Position numbers and translations under genes: made by a program. From Flavobacterium sp. HSC-32F16 (lineage in GTDB: Bacteria > Bacteroidota > Bacteroidia > Flavobacteriales > Flavobacteriaceae): a DNA stretch of 64,000 nucleotides. The notes beneath the pieces were generated by a model that saw nothing but the letters and a program-made list of their open reading frames with translations, was not told the DNA's origin and made no database searches. The DNA is taken from assembly GCF_024171645.1 (NCBI RefSeq), contig NZ_JALKAC010000002.1:744001-808000 (forward strand), given 5' to 3'. Of the stretch, positions 52,992-63,064 are shown piece by piece (position 1 is the stretch's first letter; every line of letters begins with the position of its first letter).

Positions 52992-55667
52992 ATGACAGAA
53001 AAAAGAAGAGACCTTGTATTATCAGGATTAGAACCGTTAATTATTACGCCGGAAAGTGTTTTCGTGAATGTTGGCGAGCGTACGAATGTAACAGGTTCAA
53101 GAAAATTCCTAAGATTAATCAAGGAAGAGAAATATGACGAGGCGCTTGATATTGCAAGACAGCAGGTAGAAGGTGGAGCACAGATCATCGATATTAATAT
53201 GGATGAAGGAATGCTGGATGGAGTAAATGCCATGACTAAATTTCTAAACTTAATTGCTGCAGAACCAGACATTTCGAGAGTGCCGATTATGATCGACAGT
53301 TCGAAATGGGAAATTATCGAAGCAGGTCTAAAAGTAGTACAAGGAAAAAGCGTTGTAAACTCAATTTCTTTAAAAGAAGGAGAAGAAGCCTTTATTCATC
53401 ATGCTAAATTAATTAAGCGTTATGGAGCGGCGGCAATTATCATGGCTTTTGATGAAGTTGGTCAGGCCGATAATTACGATCGTAGAGTGGAGATTTGTCA
53501 GCGTTCGTATGATATTTTAGTGAACAAAGTGGGTTTTCCTCCGCAGGATATTATTTTCGATTTGAATATTTTCCCAGTTGCAACGGGAATGGAAGAACAT
53601 CGCTTGAATGCTTTGGACTTTTTTAGAGGGACAAAATGGGTTCGTGAAAACTTACCTCACGCGCATATCAGCGGTGGAGTGAGTAACGTTTCGTTCTCTT
53701 TTAGAGGAAACGATACGGTTCGTGAAGCGATGCACTCAGTATTTTTATATCATGCAATCAAAGACGGAATGACGATGGGAATCGTAAATCCAGAAATGTT
53801 GACGATTTACGATGATATTCCGAAAGATTTATTAGAACATGTTGAAGATGTAATTCTGAACAGACGCGACGATGCTACTGAAAGACTTCTGGACTTTGCT
53901 GAAAATGTAAAAGGGGAAGTAAAAAGTGATGAAAAAGCCGTTCAGGAATGGCGTTTTGGAACGGTTCAGGAACGTATTACGCATTCATTAGTAAAAGGAA
54001 TTGACGCTTTTATTGAAGAAGATGTTGAAGAAGCACGTTTAGCTGCAACAAAACCAATTGAGGTTATCGAAATCAATTTGATGACGGGAATGAATGTGGT
54101 TGGAGATTTATTTGGAAGCGGAAAAATGTTCCTGCCTCAGGTGGTTAAATCGGCTCGTGTAATGAAAAAAGCGGTTGCTTATTTATTGCCTTATATTGAA
54201 GCCAGCAAACAAGCCGGAGACAAACAAGGAAACGGAAAAATCTTAATGGCAACTGTAAAAGGTGACGTTCATGATATTGGTAAAAACATCGTTTCGGTAG
54301 TTTTGGCTTGTAATAATTACGAGATTGTAGACTTAGGTGTAATGGTTCCTCCAGAGAAAATCATTGCGGCGGCGATTGAACATAATGTAGATATCATTGG
54401 TCTAAGCGGATTGATCACACCTTCGCTTGACGAAATGGTGTATTTGGCCAAAGAATTGGATAAGCAAAATATTAAAATCCCGATTATGATTGGCGGGGCA
54501 ACCACTTCGCGTGCGCATACTGCCGTGAAAATTGCGCCTCAATATAGAGAAACTGTAATTCATGTAAACGATGCCTCGAGAGCCGTTACCGTTGCAGGAA
54601 ATCTGTTAGATCATAACCGAAAAATATATGCAAGCGATATTCGTGCAGAATATGATTCTTTTAGAGAAACATTTTTAAATCGTTCAAGAGATAAAAATTT
54701 CCTGACAATTGAAGATGCCCGCAAAAATAAATTACCATTGGATTGGTCTGAATATACTCCGACTAAACCAAAAGTAATTGGCGCACAAACCATAGAAATA
54801 GAACTGGATGTTTTGGTTCCGTATATCGACTGGACACCATTTTTTCAAACGTGGGAATTGTACGGAAAATATCCGGCAATTTTAACGGATGAGGTTGTGG
54901 GTGAACAAGCAACTTCTGTTTTTGCTGATGCTCAGGCGATGCTGAAAGTAATTTTAGAAGAGAAAAAACTAAAAGCAAAAGGTATTTTCGGAATTTTCCC
55001 TGCGAATCAGGTTGATGATGACGATATTGAATTGCGTGATGAAAACGGAAAAGTATTAGAGAAATTCTTAACACTTCGTCAGCAGTCACAAAAAACAAAA
55101 GGAGCACCAAATATTGCTTTAGCTGATTTTATTCTGCCAAAGGAAAGCGGAATAACCGATTATATGGGAGCTTTCTGTGTAACCACAGGTTTTGGTGTTG
55201 ACGAATGGGCAGCGGAATATGAAAAGAATTTAGACGACTACAATTCGATTATGGTGAAAGCGCTTGCCGATCGTTTTGCTGAGGCTTTCGCCGAATATCT
55301 TCACGAGAGAGTACGTAAAGATTTCTGGGGTTACGATTCAGAAGAATCATTAACCAACGAAGAATTGATTAAAGAAAATTATAAAGGAATTCGTCCGGCG
55401 CCAGGTTATCCGGCTTGTCCAGATCACTTGGAAAAGCCAACGATTTGGAAGCTTTTAAATGTGGCTGAAGAAATTGGAGTTACCCTGACAGAGAGTATGG
55501 CGATGTGGCCGGCTTCATCGGTTTCAGGATATTATTTCGGAAATCCAAAAAGTAGGTATTTCGGACTCGGAAAAATAAAAGAAGATCAGGTAGTAGATTA
55601 CGCCAAACGTCGTAATGTTCCAACTGATTACGCCATGAAATGGTTGAATCCTAATATAGCAGACTAG
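52992..55667 (+). CDS. metH: Methionine synthase, folate/cobalamin/activation modules (split MetH, C-terminal part)
   Basis: 891 residues. Residues ~1-330: pterin-binding domain ([40 protein letters not shown]). ~350-430: cap. ~430-560: B12 domain with [20 protein letters not shown] (DxHxxG, the cobalt-ligating His). ~570-890: SAM reactivation domain ([20 protein letters not shown]). It uses methyltetrahydrofolate from MetF to methylate homocysteine bound by the 51407 protein. The octamer run TTAGAACC TTAGAATC TCAGGATC TTAG lies just before its ATG. Confidence 0.96.
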   Translation: MTEKRRDLVLSGLEPLIITPESVFVNVGERTNVTGSRKFLRLIKEEKYDEALDIARQQVEGGAQIIDINMDEGMLDGVNAMTKFLNLIAAEPDISRVPIMIDSSKWEIIEAGLKVVQGKSVVNSISLKEGEEAFIHHAKLIKRYGAAAIIMAFDEVGQADNYDRRVEICQRSYDILVNKVGFPPQDIIFDLNIFPVATGMEEHRLNALDFFRGTKWVRENLPHAHISGGVSNVSFSFRGNDTVREAMHSVFLYHAIKDGMTMGIVNPEMLTIYDDIPKDLLEHVEDVILNRRDDATERLLDFAENVKGEVKSDEKAVQEWRFGTVQERITHSLVKGIDAFIEEDVEEARLAATKPIEVIEINLMTGMNVVGDLFGSGKMFLPQVVKSARVMKKAVAYLLPYIEASKQAGDKQGNGKILMATVKGDVHDIGKNIVSVVLACNNYEIVDLGVMVPPEKIIAAAIEHNVDIIGLSGLITPSLDEMVYLAKELDKQNIKIPIMIGGATTSRAHTAVKIAPQYRETVIHVNDASRAVTVAGNLLDHNRKIYASDIRAEYDSFRETFLNRSRDKNFLTIEDARKNKLPLDWSEYTPTKPKVIGAQTIEIELDVLVPYIDWTPFFQTWELYGKYPAILTDEVVGEQATSVFADAQAMLKVILEEKKLKAKGIFGIFPANQVDDDDIELRDENGKVLEKFLTLRQQSQKTKGAPNIALADFILPKESGITDYMGAFCVTTGFGVDEWAAEYEKNLDDYNSIMVKALADRFAEAFAEYLHERVRKDFWGYDSEESLTNEELIKENYKGIRPAPGYPACPDHLEKPTIWKLLNVAEEIGVTLTESMAMWPASSVSGYYFGNPKSRYFGLGKIKEDQVVDYAKRRNVPTDYAMKWLNPNIAD

Positions 55668-55745
55668 AATAGTTGATGGTTTTTGGTTGATAGATTACTA
55701 TAGAAGAACCAACAACTGTCAACCATCAACAAACAACTAATAAAA

Positions 55746-56102
55746 ATGGAATACAGTAAATTGGAAGTTTGGATGGAAGCGAGAAAATTGGTGAATTTGC
55801 TATATGATTCTTCTAAACTCTTCCCAAAAGAAGAATTGTTTGGATTGACTAATCAAATGAGAAGAGCTGCAGTTTCAATACCATCAAATATTGCAGAGGG
55901 CTGTGGACGACAAACATCAAAAGACACAATACACTTTCTTCATATTTCACGAGGATCATTATATGAATTAGAAACACAATTTTATTTAGCATTGGATCAA
56001 AAATATATTGATGAGAGTATATTTAATATTGTGTTGGCACAAATTCAAACCTGTAAAAAGTTATTAAACGGTTTTATTAACTATTATAAAAAATTAATGT
56101 AG
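55746..56102 (+). CDS. Four-helix bundle protein (23S rRNA intervening-sequence type)
   Basis: 118 residues of the IVP/S23 family: KLEVWMEARKLVNLLYDSSK, LFGLTNQMRRAAVSIPSNIA, EGCGRQTSKDTIHFLHISRG and SLYELETQFYLALDQKYIDE. The NQMRRAAVSIPSNIAEG motif is diagnostic. Its function is unknown; family members are often found as mobile passengers. Here it sits between metH and metF and is bracketed on both sides by GTTGATGG/CCATCAAC repeats (55672-55735, 56128-56160), suggesting insertion into the operon. Confidence 0.88.
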   Translation: MEYSKLEVWMEARKLVNLLYDSSKLFPKEELFGLTNQMRRAAVSIPSNIAEGCGRQTSKDTIHFLHISRGSLYELETQFYLALDQKYIDESIFNIVLAQIQTCKKLLNGFINYYKKLM

Positions 56103-56171
56103 TTGAAGTTGTAATTGTTGAGTTCAATAAGAACCATCAACCATCAACCAAAAACTATCAACTAAAAAAGA

Positions 56172-57128
56172 ATGAAAGTAACAGAGCATATAGAAAACGC
56201 CAAAGGAAAAACATTATTCTCATTTGAAATTATTCCGCCTCAAAAGGGGAAAAGCATTCAGGAATTGTACGATAATATCGATCCGTTAATGGAGTTTAAA
56301 CCACCGTTTATTGATGTAACAACCTCTCGCGAAGAATACATTTATATTGAACGAAGTAACGGACTTCTGGATAAAAAACTGACTCGTATGCGTCCTGGAA
56401 CGCTTGGAATTTGTGCTTCTATAAAACATAAATACAATGTAGATACCGTTCCGCATTTACTTTGCGGCGGATTTACTCAGGAAGAAACAGAATATATGCT
56501 GGTTGATTGTCAGTATTTAGGAATCAACAATGTTATGGCGCTTCGAGGCGATGCGATGAAAGACGAACAATCTTTTGTGCCTAAAGCGGGCGGTAATCAT
56601 TATGCTATTGATTTAGTTCGCCAAATCAACGATCTAAACTGCGGAAAATATCTGCATGAAGTGATGGATATCGACAATAAAGCGGACTTTTGTATTGGCG
56701 TTGCAGGTTATCCTGAAAAACATTTAGAATCACCATCTTTACAATCAGATTTAAAAAGATTAAAAGAAAAAGTGGATGCAGGAGCAGATTATGTGGTAAC
56801 ACAAATGTTTTTTGACAACTCAAAATATTTTGCCTTTGTAGCAAAAGCAAGAGAAATGGGCATTACGATTCCGATTATTCCTGGAATTAAGCCAATTGCT
56901 GTTCAAAGACATTTACAAGTTTTACCGCAGATTTTCAGAATCGATTTGCCTGAAGATTTAATCGATGCAGTTGACAAATGCAAGAATAACGCTGAAATCA
57001 AACAAGTCGGAATCGAATGGGCAATTCAGCAGTCATTAGAATTAAAAGCTGCGGGAGTTCCGTTTTTGCATTATTATTCAATGGGAAAATCTGAGAATAT
57101 TCGTCAGATCGCGAGTCAGGTTTTTTAA
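56172..57128 (+). CDS. metF: 5,10-Methylenetetrahydrofolate reductase
   Basis: Supplies methyl-THF for MetH. 318 residues: KTLFSFEIIPPQKGKSIQEL (Glu of the FEIIPP motif), VTTSREEYIYIE, NVMALRGDAMKDE, GVAGYPEKHLESPS, VVTQMFFDNSKYFAF and PIIPGIKPIAVQ, the complete FAD/NADH-binding set. It is the last metabolic gene of the metH-metF unit, and a 31-bp inverted repeat starts 11 bp after its stop codon. Confidence 0.97.
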   Translation: MKVTEHIENAKGKTLFSFEIIPPQKGKSIQELYDNIDPLMEFKPPFIDVTTSREEYIYIERSNGLLDKKLTRMRPGTLGICASIKHKYNVDTVPHLLCGGFTQEETEYMLVDCQYLGINNVMALRGDAMKDEQSFVPKAGGNHYAIDLVRQINDLNCGKYLHEVMDIDNKADFCIGVAGYPEKHLESPSLQSDLKRLKEKVDAGADYVVTQMFFDNSKYFAFVAKAREMGITIPIIPGIKPIAVQRHLQVLPQIFRIDLPEDLIDAVDKCKNNAEIKQVGIEWAIQQSLELKAAGVPFLHYYSMGKSENIRQIASQVF

Positions 57129-57139
57129 TCTGCATGCAG

Positions 57140-57244
57140 TTTGTCATTCCGAAGAACGTGGAATCACACTAGAAATTCCGCAAAGTATGTCGTCTAATCT
57201 TTGTAGATATACGAGTGTGATTCCACGTTCTTCGGAATGACAAA
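57140..57244. repeat. 105-bp element with perfect 31-bp inverted repeats
   Basis: TTTGTCATTCCGAAGAACGT continuing GGAATCACACT (57140-57170) is the exact reverse complement of 57214-57244. The 43-bp centre has no ORF. It may terminate metF transcription or be a mobile MITE-like unit; it has no poly-T tail. Confidence 0.85.
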
Positions 57245-57294
57245 TGAAGCTTGGAATTTGGAATTTAAAATGTTGGAATTTAATTTTTACAATC

Positions 57295-57948
57295 ATGAAA
57301 CAAGAAGAACTACAAGCCATAGCCTCTCAATTAAAAAATCCATCGGGAGAAAAAGGAATCGAAGTGGGCAATATGATGAACGAAACGAACATCAATATGA
57401 CACGTCATTCGATTCAAAACCTAAATATAGCAAGCGAAAACAGAATTCTGGAATTAGGCCATGGAAATGCAGGTCACGTTGAATTTTTGTTTGAACAAGC
57501 TGAAAAACTAAAATATTACGGACTGGAAATGTCCGAACTAATGTTTCAGGAAGCACGCCAGATCAATCGAAATTTTGTTTCTCAAAAACAAGCTTTCTTT
57601 TCGCTTTATGATGGAAATACAATTCCGTTTGAAGAGGAATTATTCGATAAAATTTTCACAGTAAATACTATTTATTTCTGGCAGAAGCCCGAAGATTTAC
57701 TTTCAGAAATCTACAGAGTTTTAAAACCAAATGGTAATTTCTGTTTAACATTTGCCGAAGAAGATTTCATGAAAAAACTGCCTTTTACACAATTCGAATT
57801 TGAATTGTACAGTACAGAAAAAGCGCAGGAATTAATCAAAAAATCGGATTTTAAAATTGTTTATACCGAAACACAGACCGAAAAAGTAAAAAGCAAAACA
57901 GGAGAATTGGTTGATAGAGCTTTTACAACGATTGTTCTGGAAAAATAA
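57295..57948 (+). CDS. Class I SAM-dependent methyltransferase
   Basis: 217 residues from ATG 57295 (MKQEELQAIASQLKNPSGEK). The longer frame from 57244 starts inside the inverted repeat. Motif I is RILELGHGNAGHVEFLFEQA (residues ~57-75), post-I YGLEMSELMFQEARQINRNF, motif II FDKIFTVNTIYFWQ and the later LKPNGNFCLTFAE. It is a small-molecule or protein methyltransferase; the acceptor is unknown. Confidence 0.85.
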   Translation: MKQEELQAIASQLKNPSGEKGIEVGNMMNETNINMTRHSIQNLNIASENRILELGHGNAGHVEFLFEQAEKLKYYGLEMSELMFQEARQINRNFVSQKQAFFSLYDGNTIPFEEELFDKIFTVNTIYFWQKPEDLLSEIYRVLKPNGNFCLTFAEEDFMKKLPFTQFEFELYSTEKAQELIKKSDFKIVYTETQTEKVKSKTGELVDRAFTTIVLEK

Positions 57949-57951
57949 AAG

Positions 57952-58026
57952 TTTTTTGCCACAGATTATAAAGATTAGCACAGATTAGAAAATCATTTTA
58001 ATCCATATAATCTGTGGCAAAAAAAA
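57952..58026. repeat. Palindromic intergenic repeat, 'GCCACAGATT' family, copy 3
   Basis: TTTTTTGCCACAGATTATA (57952-57970) is complementary to TATAATCTGTGGCAAAAAA (58006-58024). It overlaps the 3' flank of the methyltransferase gene and can also act as its terminator (stem then A/T run). Confidence 0.8.
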
Positions 58027-58111
58027 TAACCAATCAATTTTTGCAATCCTTTTTTGAGTACTTTCATTACTTTATTGTTTAATCTTTCTGAATTATAATC
58101 CTTAAAATTTT

Positions 58112-59335
58112 ATGGAAGTTAAAAAAATCAATTTTTTACAGAATTATAGCAGTATACTTTTGCTTCTTGGCGGCATTATAATGGGAAGTATTTTTGGATT
58201 GGTGTTTGGAGAAGATGTTTTGATCATAAAACCTCTTGGTGATATATTCCTGAATTTACTTTTTACAGCCATTATTCCACTCATTTTTTTTACAATTGGT
58301 TCTTCGATTGCTAATTTGGAAAGAACTGAGAAACTAGGAAAACTGTTTGTTATAATGTTATTAGTTTTTCTCGCTACAATTCTGATTTCTGCAATTGTCA
58401 TGATTTGCGCTGTTTATCTTTTTCCAATTCATGAGGATATTGCTATAGCAAAAGTTCCGTTTGAAAATGTAGAATCAGGATCAGCTGGAGATCAAATTGC
58501 AAAACTCGTCACGGCAAATGATTTCTTCGAATTGTTATCGCGAAAAAGTATGCTGGCTTTGATTATTTTCTCATTTTTAATTGGCTTTGCAACATTACAA
58601 TCGGGAGAAAAAGGAAATGCTTTCAAGAGTTTTCTTGATTCCGGGAATGAAGTAATGAAACAGCTTTTGAACATTATAATGAAATTTGCACCAATTGGTT
58701 TAGGGGCTTATTTTGCTTATCAGGTTGGTATTTTCGGACCGCAGTTGTTTGGTGTTTACGCAAAACCTATGGCAGTTTATTACGCAGCCTGTGTCTTTTA
58801 TTTCTTTGTCTTTTTTAGTTTGTATGCACTTGTAGCAGGCGGGAAAAGAGCTTTTAAAGTTTTTTGGAGCAATAATATCACACCATCTTTAACCGCAGTG
58901 GGAACTTGCAGTAGTATTGCGACCATTCCTGCCAATCTTGATGCTGCACAAAAAATGGGAATTCCGGCACATGTTCGAAATCTGGTAATTCCGCTTGGTG
59001 CGCCTTTGCACAAAGACGGTTCGAGTATGTCATCCATTTTAAAAATAACCTTTTTATTCGCCATGTTTGGTAAAGATTTTACAGATCCTATGACCATTCT
59101 TTTGGCTTTAGGAATTACTGTAATAGTTTCAATAGTCGAAGGAGGAATTCCAAACGGAGGTTATATTGGCGAAATTTTGGCGATTACCGTTTATGGTTTT
59201 CCTATGGAACAAGCGCTTCCAGTTGCTATGATTTTAGGAACTCTTGTTGATCCAATCGCTACTTTACTAAATGCAAATGGCGATGTCATCTGTTCTATGA
59301 TGGTTTCGAGATTCTCCGAAAAAACCAAGTGGTAG
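58112..59335 (+). CDS. Dicarboxylate/amino acid:cation symporter (DAACS family)
   Basis: 407-residue inner-membrane transporter with eight or so TM helices and the re-entrant hairpins. FTAIIPLIFFTIGSSIANLE (HP1-like), TPSLTAVGTCSSIATIPANL (serine-rich motif), VIPLGAPLHKDGSSMSSILK (the NMDGT-like region, here KDGSS) and VDPIATLLNANGDVICSMMV close to the C-terminus. The substrate (glutamate, aspartate or C4-dicarboxylates) cannot be told. A separate transcript is likely. Confidence 0.9.
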   Translation: MEVKKINFLQNYSSILLLLGGIIMGSIFGLVFGEDVLIIKPLGDIFLNLLFTAIIPLIFFTIGSSIANLERTEKLGKLFVIMLLVFLATILISAIVMICAVYLFPIHEDIAIAKVPFENVESGSAGDQIAKLVTANDFFELLSRKSMLALIIFSFLIGFATLQSGEKGNAFKSFLDSGNEVMKQLLNIIMKFAPIGLGAYFAYQVGIFGPQLFGVYAKPMAVYYAACVFYFFVFFSLYALVAGGKRAFKVFWSNNITPSLTAVGTCSSIATIPANLDAAQKMGIPAHVRNLVIPLGAPLHKDGSSMSSILKITFLFAMFGKDFTDPMTILLALGITVIVSIVEGGIPNGGYIGEILAITVYGFPMEQALPVAMILGTLVDPIATLLNANGDVICSMMVSRFSEKTKW

Positions 59336-59452
59336 CTTCGGTATAAAAATTTTCCTTTCAAAAATAATTCTTAAAAATAACTTTATCTCGCATGTAAAGG
59401 CTTCGACTTCGCTCAGCCTGACAATGACGCTGATCAAATAACTTATGTAAAT

Positions 59453-60862
59453 ATGAATTCAATACTGCAACACGATCTAAACGATTTCGAAAATATCTTA
59501 GAAAAAGCAAAACAACAAGGAATCAATTTTCTTAATAATCTTGAGAATATTCCAACTTCAAACAAAAATAGAATTGACCCAAAACGCGATCTGAATGAAT
59601 TGGGTTTGGGTTCCATAGGAGCTTTAAAAGAGTTTAATGAAAGATTAGCACCCTTATTAGTTTCGTCTCCAGGTCCGCGTTATTGGGGATTTGTAACCGG
59701 CGGATCAACTCCGGCTTCTATTGTGGGTGATTGGCTGGCATCGGTTTATGATCAAAATACACAATCGATTAATTCTCAGGGAGGAAATGCGGCATTAATA
59801 GAATTTGAAACTATAAACTTATTGCTTCAGTTATTAGAACTTCCGGATTCCTTTTTAGGCGGATTTGTAACGGGCGCAACAATGTCAAATTTTACGACTT
59901 TAGGAGTTGCCAGGCAATGGTTTGGAAAACAGCTTGGAAAAGATTTTGCTAAAAATGGAATATCAGAAACTATTAATATTTTAACAGCTACACCGCATTC
60001 TTCTTCCATTAAATCATTATCGATGTTAGGGATTGGAAGCCAGAATTATACGGTTGTAAAAACAATTGAAGGTAATCGTGAAGCTCTGGATATTGCTGAT
60101 TTAGAAGAAAAAATAAAATCTTTAAACGGAAAACCTTTTATTTTAATTTCAAGTGCCGGAACCGTAAACACAGCGGATTTTGATGATTTTGAAGCCATTT
60201 CTAAACTAAAGGAAAAATACAACTTCTGGTGGCATATTGACGGCGCTTTCGGAGGATTTGCTGCGGTTTCAGAAAAACACAAACATTTTGTAAAAGGTTG
60301 GGACGGAGCAGACAGTATTACGATTGACTGTCATAAATGGCTGAATGTGCCTTATGAAAGCGCTTTTTATTTAATTAAAAAACAACATATCAATCTTCAA
60401 ATAGAAACGTTTCAGAATTCAAATGCTCCCTATTTAGGGAATCCTTTGGAAAACTTTAATTATTTGAATGTAGTTCCTGAGAATTCACGACGATTAAGAG
60501 CTTTGCCAGTTTGGTTTTCTTTAATTGCCTACGGAAAAGAAGGTTTTTGTGATATAATTGAAAAAAGTACTTTGCTGGCGCTTCATTTTGCCAATGCACT
60601 TGTTGATGACGGAAGATTTGAACTTTTAGCACCAATTAGACTAAATAATGTATGTTTTACTTTGAAAGATGAAGAGAATCAGGATAAAGTGGGCGAGTTT
60701 TTAACTAAACTAAATGATGCCGGAAAAGTATTCATGACGCTGACCGTTTATCAAAACAAAAAAGGAATCAGGGCTTCATTTGTAAACTGGAGAACGAATG
60801 AAGAAGATGTTAGAATTGTTATCGAAGAGATGAAAACTATTCTGGAAGATTTAAATTTATAA
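59453..60862 (+). CDS. PLP-dependent group II decarboxylase-like enzyme
   Basis: 469 residues. SPGPRYWGFVTGGSTPASIV and GGNAALIEFETINLLLQLLE mark the family. Cofactor site: GGFVTGATMSNFTTLGVARQ, WWHIDGAFGGFAAVSEKHKH (Asp/His) and the Schiff-base lysine in SITIDCHKWLNVPYESAFYL. Related to aromatic-amino-acid and tyrosine decarboxylases; the substrate is unresolved. Strong terminator downstream. Confidence 0.87.
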   Translation: MNSILQHDLNDFENILEKAKQQGINFLNNLENIPTSNKNRIDPKRDLNELGLGSIGALKEFNERLAPLLVSSPGPRYWGFVTGGSTPASIVGDWLASVYDQNTQSINSQGGNAALIEFETINLLLQLLELPDSFLGGFVTGATMSNFTTLGVARQWFGKQLGKDFAKNGISETINILTATPHSSSIKSLSMLGIGSQNYTVVKTIEGNREALDIADLEEKIKSLNGKPFILISSAGTVNTADFDDFEAISKLKEKYNFWWHIDGAFGGFAAVSEKHKHFVKGWDGADSITIDCHKWLNVPYESAFYLIKKQHINLQIETFQNSNAPYLGNPLENFNYLNVVPENSRRLRALPVWFSLIAYGKEGFCDIIEKSTLLALHFANALVDDGRFELLAPIRLNNVCFTLKDEENQDKVGEFLTKLNDAGKVFMTLTVYQNKKGIRASFVNWRTNEEDVRIVIEEMKTILEDLNL

Positions 60863-60870
60863 GTTAAACA

Positions 60871-60902
60871 AAGAGCCTGCTAAAATTGGCAGGCTCTTTT
60901 TT
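60871..60902 (+). terminator. Intrinsic terminator after the decarboxylase gene
   Basis: AAGAGCCTGC (60871-60880) pairs with GCAGGCTCTT (60889-60898), then TTTT. Confidence 0.88.
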
Positions 60903-60946
60903 CAAAAAAAAATAAAAAACAAAAAAACAAGTTTCAAGGGATGAAT

Positions 60947-63064
60947 TTATATTCTGTATGTAAAGGCTAATGTAGCAATACGATTATCAAGATCGTATCG
61001 TTTATTGATTGCAGTCTGTCCAACGGCTGAGTTGATGTAAAAGTTATTTGTATTAACAACATCTGTAAAATTTAGTTTAAAGCTTCCTTTACCGGCTAAA
61101 ACCTGTTTTGAAACTCCAATGCTCAGATCAAAAAAGCCGTCACGTTCGTAAACTCCCAAATTCGATTTTGACTGATATTGAGCATTCGCTTCCGCTTTTA
61201 AGGTTTCGGTTATTGTAAACGAATTCTGAACACTCATATTAAAAGTAACAATTGGGTCAATTGTCGAAGAGTTAAGAACGTTGCCCATAAACCTATTTTC
61301 GAAAATATTAAAAAGCGTATTTACAGACCAATATTTTGTAAGTTCGGCAGAGTGTGTAATGTTCACACCGTAATTATACGATTTCGATAAATTGATCTGA
61401 GTTGTTACCGTTATATTAGTGTCAGTATTATAGTTGTAAACTTCTGTAAAAACATCTTTTGTGGTGTTAAAATACAATGACGCCATAAAAGCACTTTTCC
61501 ATGCATATCCAATTTCTGCCGTGTGCGTAATTTCAGGAACTAAATTTGGATTCCCCTGAGAATAGTTAAACGGGTCGTCATAAAAACGGAACGGATTCAA
61601 ATCAAACTGACTTGGTCTGTTTATTCTTTTACTGTATGAGGTATGAACAGAATGATTACTCGTAAATTCATATTTTAAAGAAAGACTTGGGAACCATTTT
61701 AAATAATCGTCTTGATGTTCTTCGTTTAAAGTTTTTTGTAAAATGTCAATCGCTGTATATTCAGATCGTAAGCCGCCTTGAATGCTTAAATCGCCAACGC
61801 GGTATTTATAATTGGCGTAAGCCGCATAAATTTGTTCTTTGTATTCAAAATGATTCGTAGAATTGGCATCTATAACCCATTGACTATTATCTAAATATTC
61901 GTAAACCGATGGATTGTCGTTGTTTTTTATGCTGGCTTTAAAACCCCATTCAATAGATTGTTTTTCTTTTAAAGGATTAGTAAAATCGACTTTTCCTGTA
62001 AAAACTCTTAATTGTGACGGAATATAACCTCTTCTGTCATTAACAATAGTCGTGTTTGAAAGGTCATTTGCACTTTGAAACTGGTTTGATCTGAATTTTG
62101 AAGTTTCGTATTCAAAATCAAAAGCCATATTTTTTCCTTCGGTATTAAATTTATGAAGTCCGGAAAAAGCATACGTATAATCGAACCATTTTTCTTTACT
62201 GTCATTATATGTTAAAGCATCGAATTGAGGCTGATTCATGGTGTTTAATACCTTGTTTGTACCATTGGCCATATTTTGGTAACGCCCAATTTTGGCATCG
62301 ACATAAGCTTCGATATTTGTTTTTGGGGAAATTTCATACTGCGCTCCAACTTTAAAATTGTTTGATGTCAAAGGTTCATCAGTAATTGAAGTCTGATGAT
62401 TTTTAGTTGAAATCTGTTGGCGCGTTGCGTCCGTATATTGCGTCTGATTAAATTCTTTACGTTCTTCTTCGCCCCTGAAAGTATAGCTGTAATTCCCAAA
62501 AAGACCCAGTTTATTTTTGTTGTAACTTAAGTTAACACCAGAATTGGTTCTGTTTTTTCGACCTCTTCCGTAACTGCTGAATACCGTTCCTTTTAATCCT
62601 GAATCACTCGGTTTTTTTAGAATAATGTTGATGATACCGGCTTTTCCGGCAGCATCATATTTAGAAGATGGATTGGTAATTACTTCTATTTGTTTAATAT
62701 TAGAAGAAGTGGTTGATTTTAAATAATTGGCTAATTCTTTCTGCGAAAGCTGTGTTAGTTTACCATTTATCATTACGGCAACTCCCTGCTGACCTCGAAT
62801 AGATAAATCACCGTCCTGAGAAACCACAACGCCGGGCGCACGCGATAAAACGTCTAATGCGGTTCCGCCTTCAGAAACTATACTGTTTTCAACATTAAAA
62901 ACCAATCGATCCGATTTTTGAGTATATAAAACTTTCTTTTTTGTAATTACAATTTCATCTAAAACATTAATTGAGGTTTCAACTATGCTGTCATTTTCCT
63001 GTTCTGTCTGCGAATAGGAGTATACTGAAAATGCCAGCATAATTGAGGTTAAAATATTCTTCAT
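60947..63064 (-). CDS. TonB-dependent receptor, outer-membrane beta-barrel family
   Basis: 705 residues. Signal MKNILTSIMLAFSVYSYS-Q, a short TonB-box-like stretch (SINVLDEIVITKKKVLYTQK), plug with LDVLSRAPGVVVSQDGDLSI and MINGKLTQLSQKELANYLKS, and IKQIEVITNPSSKYDAAGKA (the plug end motif). The barrel ends RIATLAFTYRI. There is no carboxypeptidase-regulatory domain and no SusD partner; substrate unknown. It lies on the minus strand between a convergent decarboxylase and gldA. Confidence 0.88.
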   Translation of the reverse strand: MKNILTSIMLAFSVYSYSQTEQENDSIVETSINVLDEIVITKKKVLYTQKSDRLVFNVENSIVSEGGTALDVLSRAPGVVVSQDGDLSIRGQQGVAVMINGKLTQLSQKELANYLKSTTSSNIKQIEVITNPSSKYDAAGKAGIINIILKKPSDSGLKGTVFSSYGRGRKNRTNSGVNLSYNKNKLGLFGNYSYTFRGEEERKEFNQTQYTDATRQQISTKNHQTSITDEPLTSNNFKVGAQYEISPKTNIEAYVDAKIGRYQNMANGTNKVLNTMNQPQFDALTYNDSKEKWFDYTYAFSGLHKFNTEGKNMAFDFEYETSKFRSNQFQSANDLSNTTIVNDRRGYIPSQLRVFTGKVDFTNPLKEKQSIEWGFKASIKNNDNPSVYEYLDNSQWVIDANSTNHFEYKEQIYAAYANYKYRVGDLSIQGGLRSEYTAIDILQKTLNEEHQDDYLKWFPSLSLKYEFTSNHSVHTSYSKRINRPSQFDLNPFRFYDDPFNYSQGNPNLVPEITHTAEIGYAWKSAFMASLYFNTTKDVFTEVYNYNTDTNITVTTQINLSKSYNYGVNITHSAELTKYWSVNTLFNIFENRFMGNVLNSSTIDPIVTFNMSVQNSFTITETLKAEANAQYQSKSNLGVYERDGFFDLSIGVSKQVLAGKGSFKLNFTDVVNTNNFYINSAVGQTAINKRYDLDNRIATLAFTYRI

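Noticed and set aside
54763..55110. 115-codon minus-strand ORF inside metH
   Set aside because: Antisense to the MetH activation domain, low-complexity Leu/Gln-rich translation; a shadow.
57237..57482. 81-codon plus-strand ORF overlapping the methyltransferase
   Set aside because: Starts inside the perfect inverted repeat and is out of frame with a clear methyltransferase.
59395..59430. GGCTTCGACTTCGCTCAGCCTGAC segment as a possible terminator or regulatory site
   Set aside because: Hairpin GGCT...AGCC is short and has no T-run; probably a fragment of a dispersed repeat.
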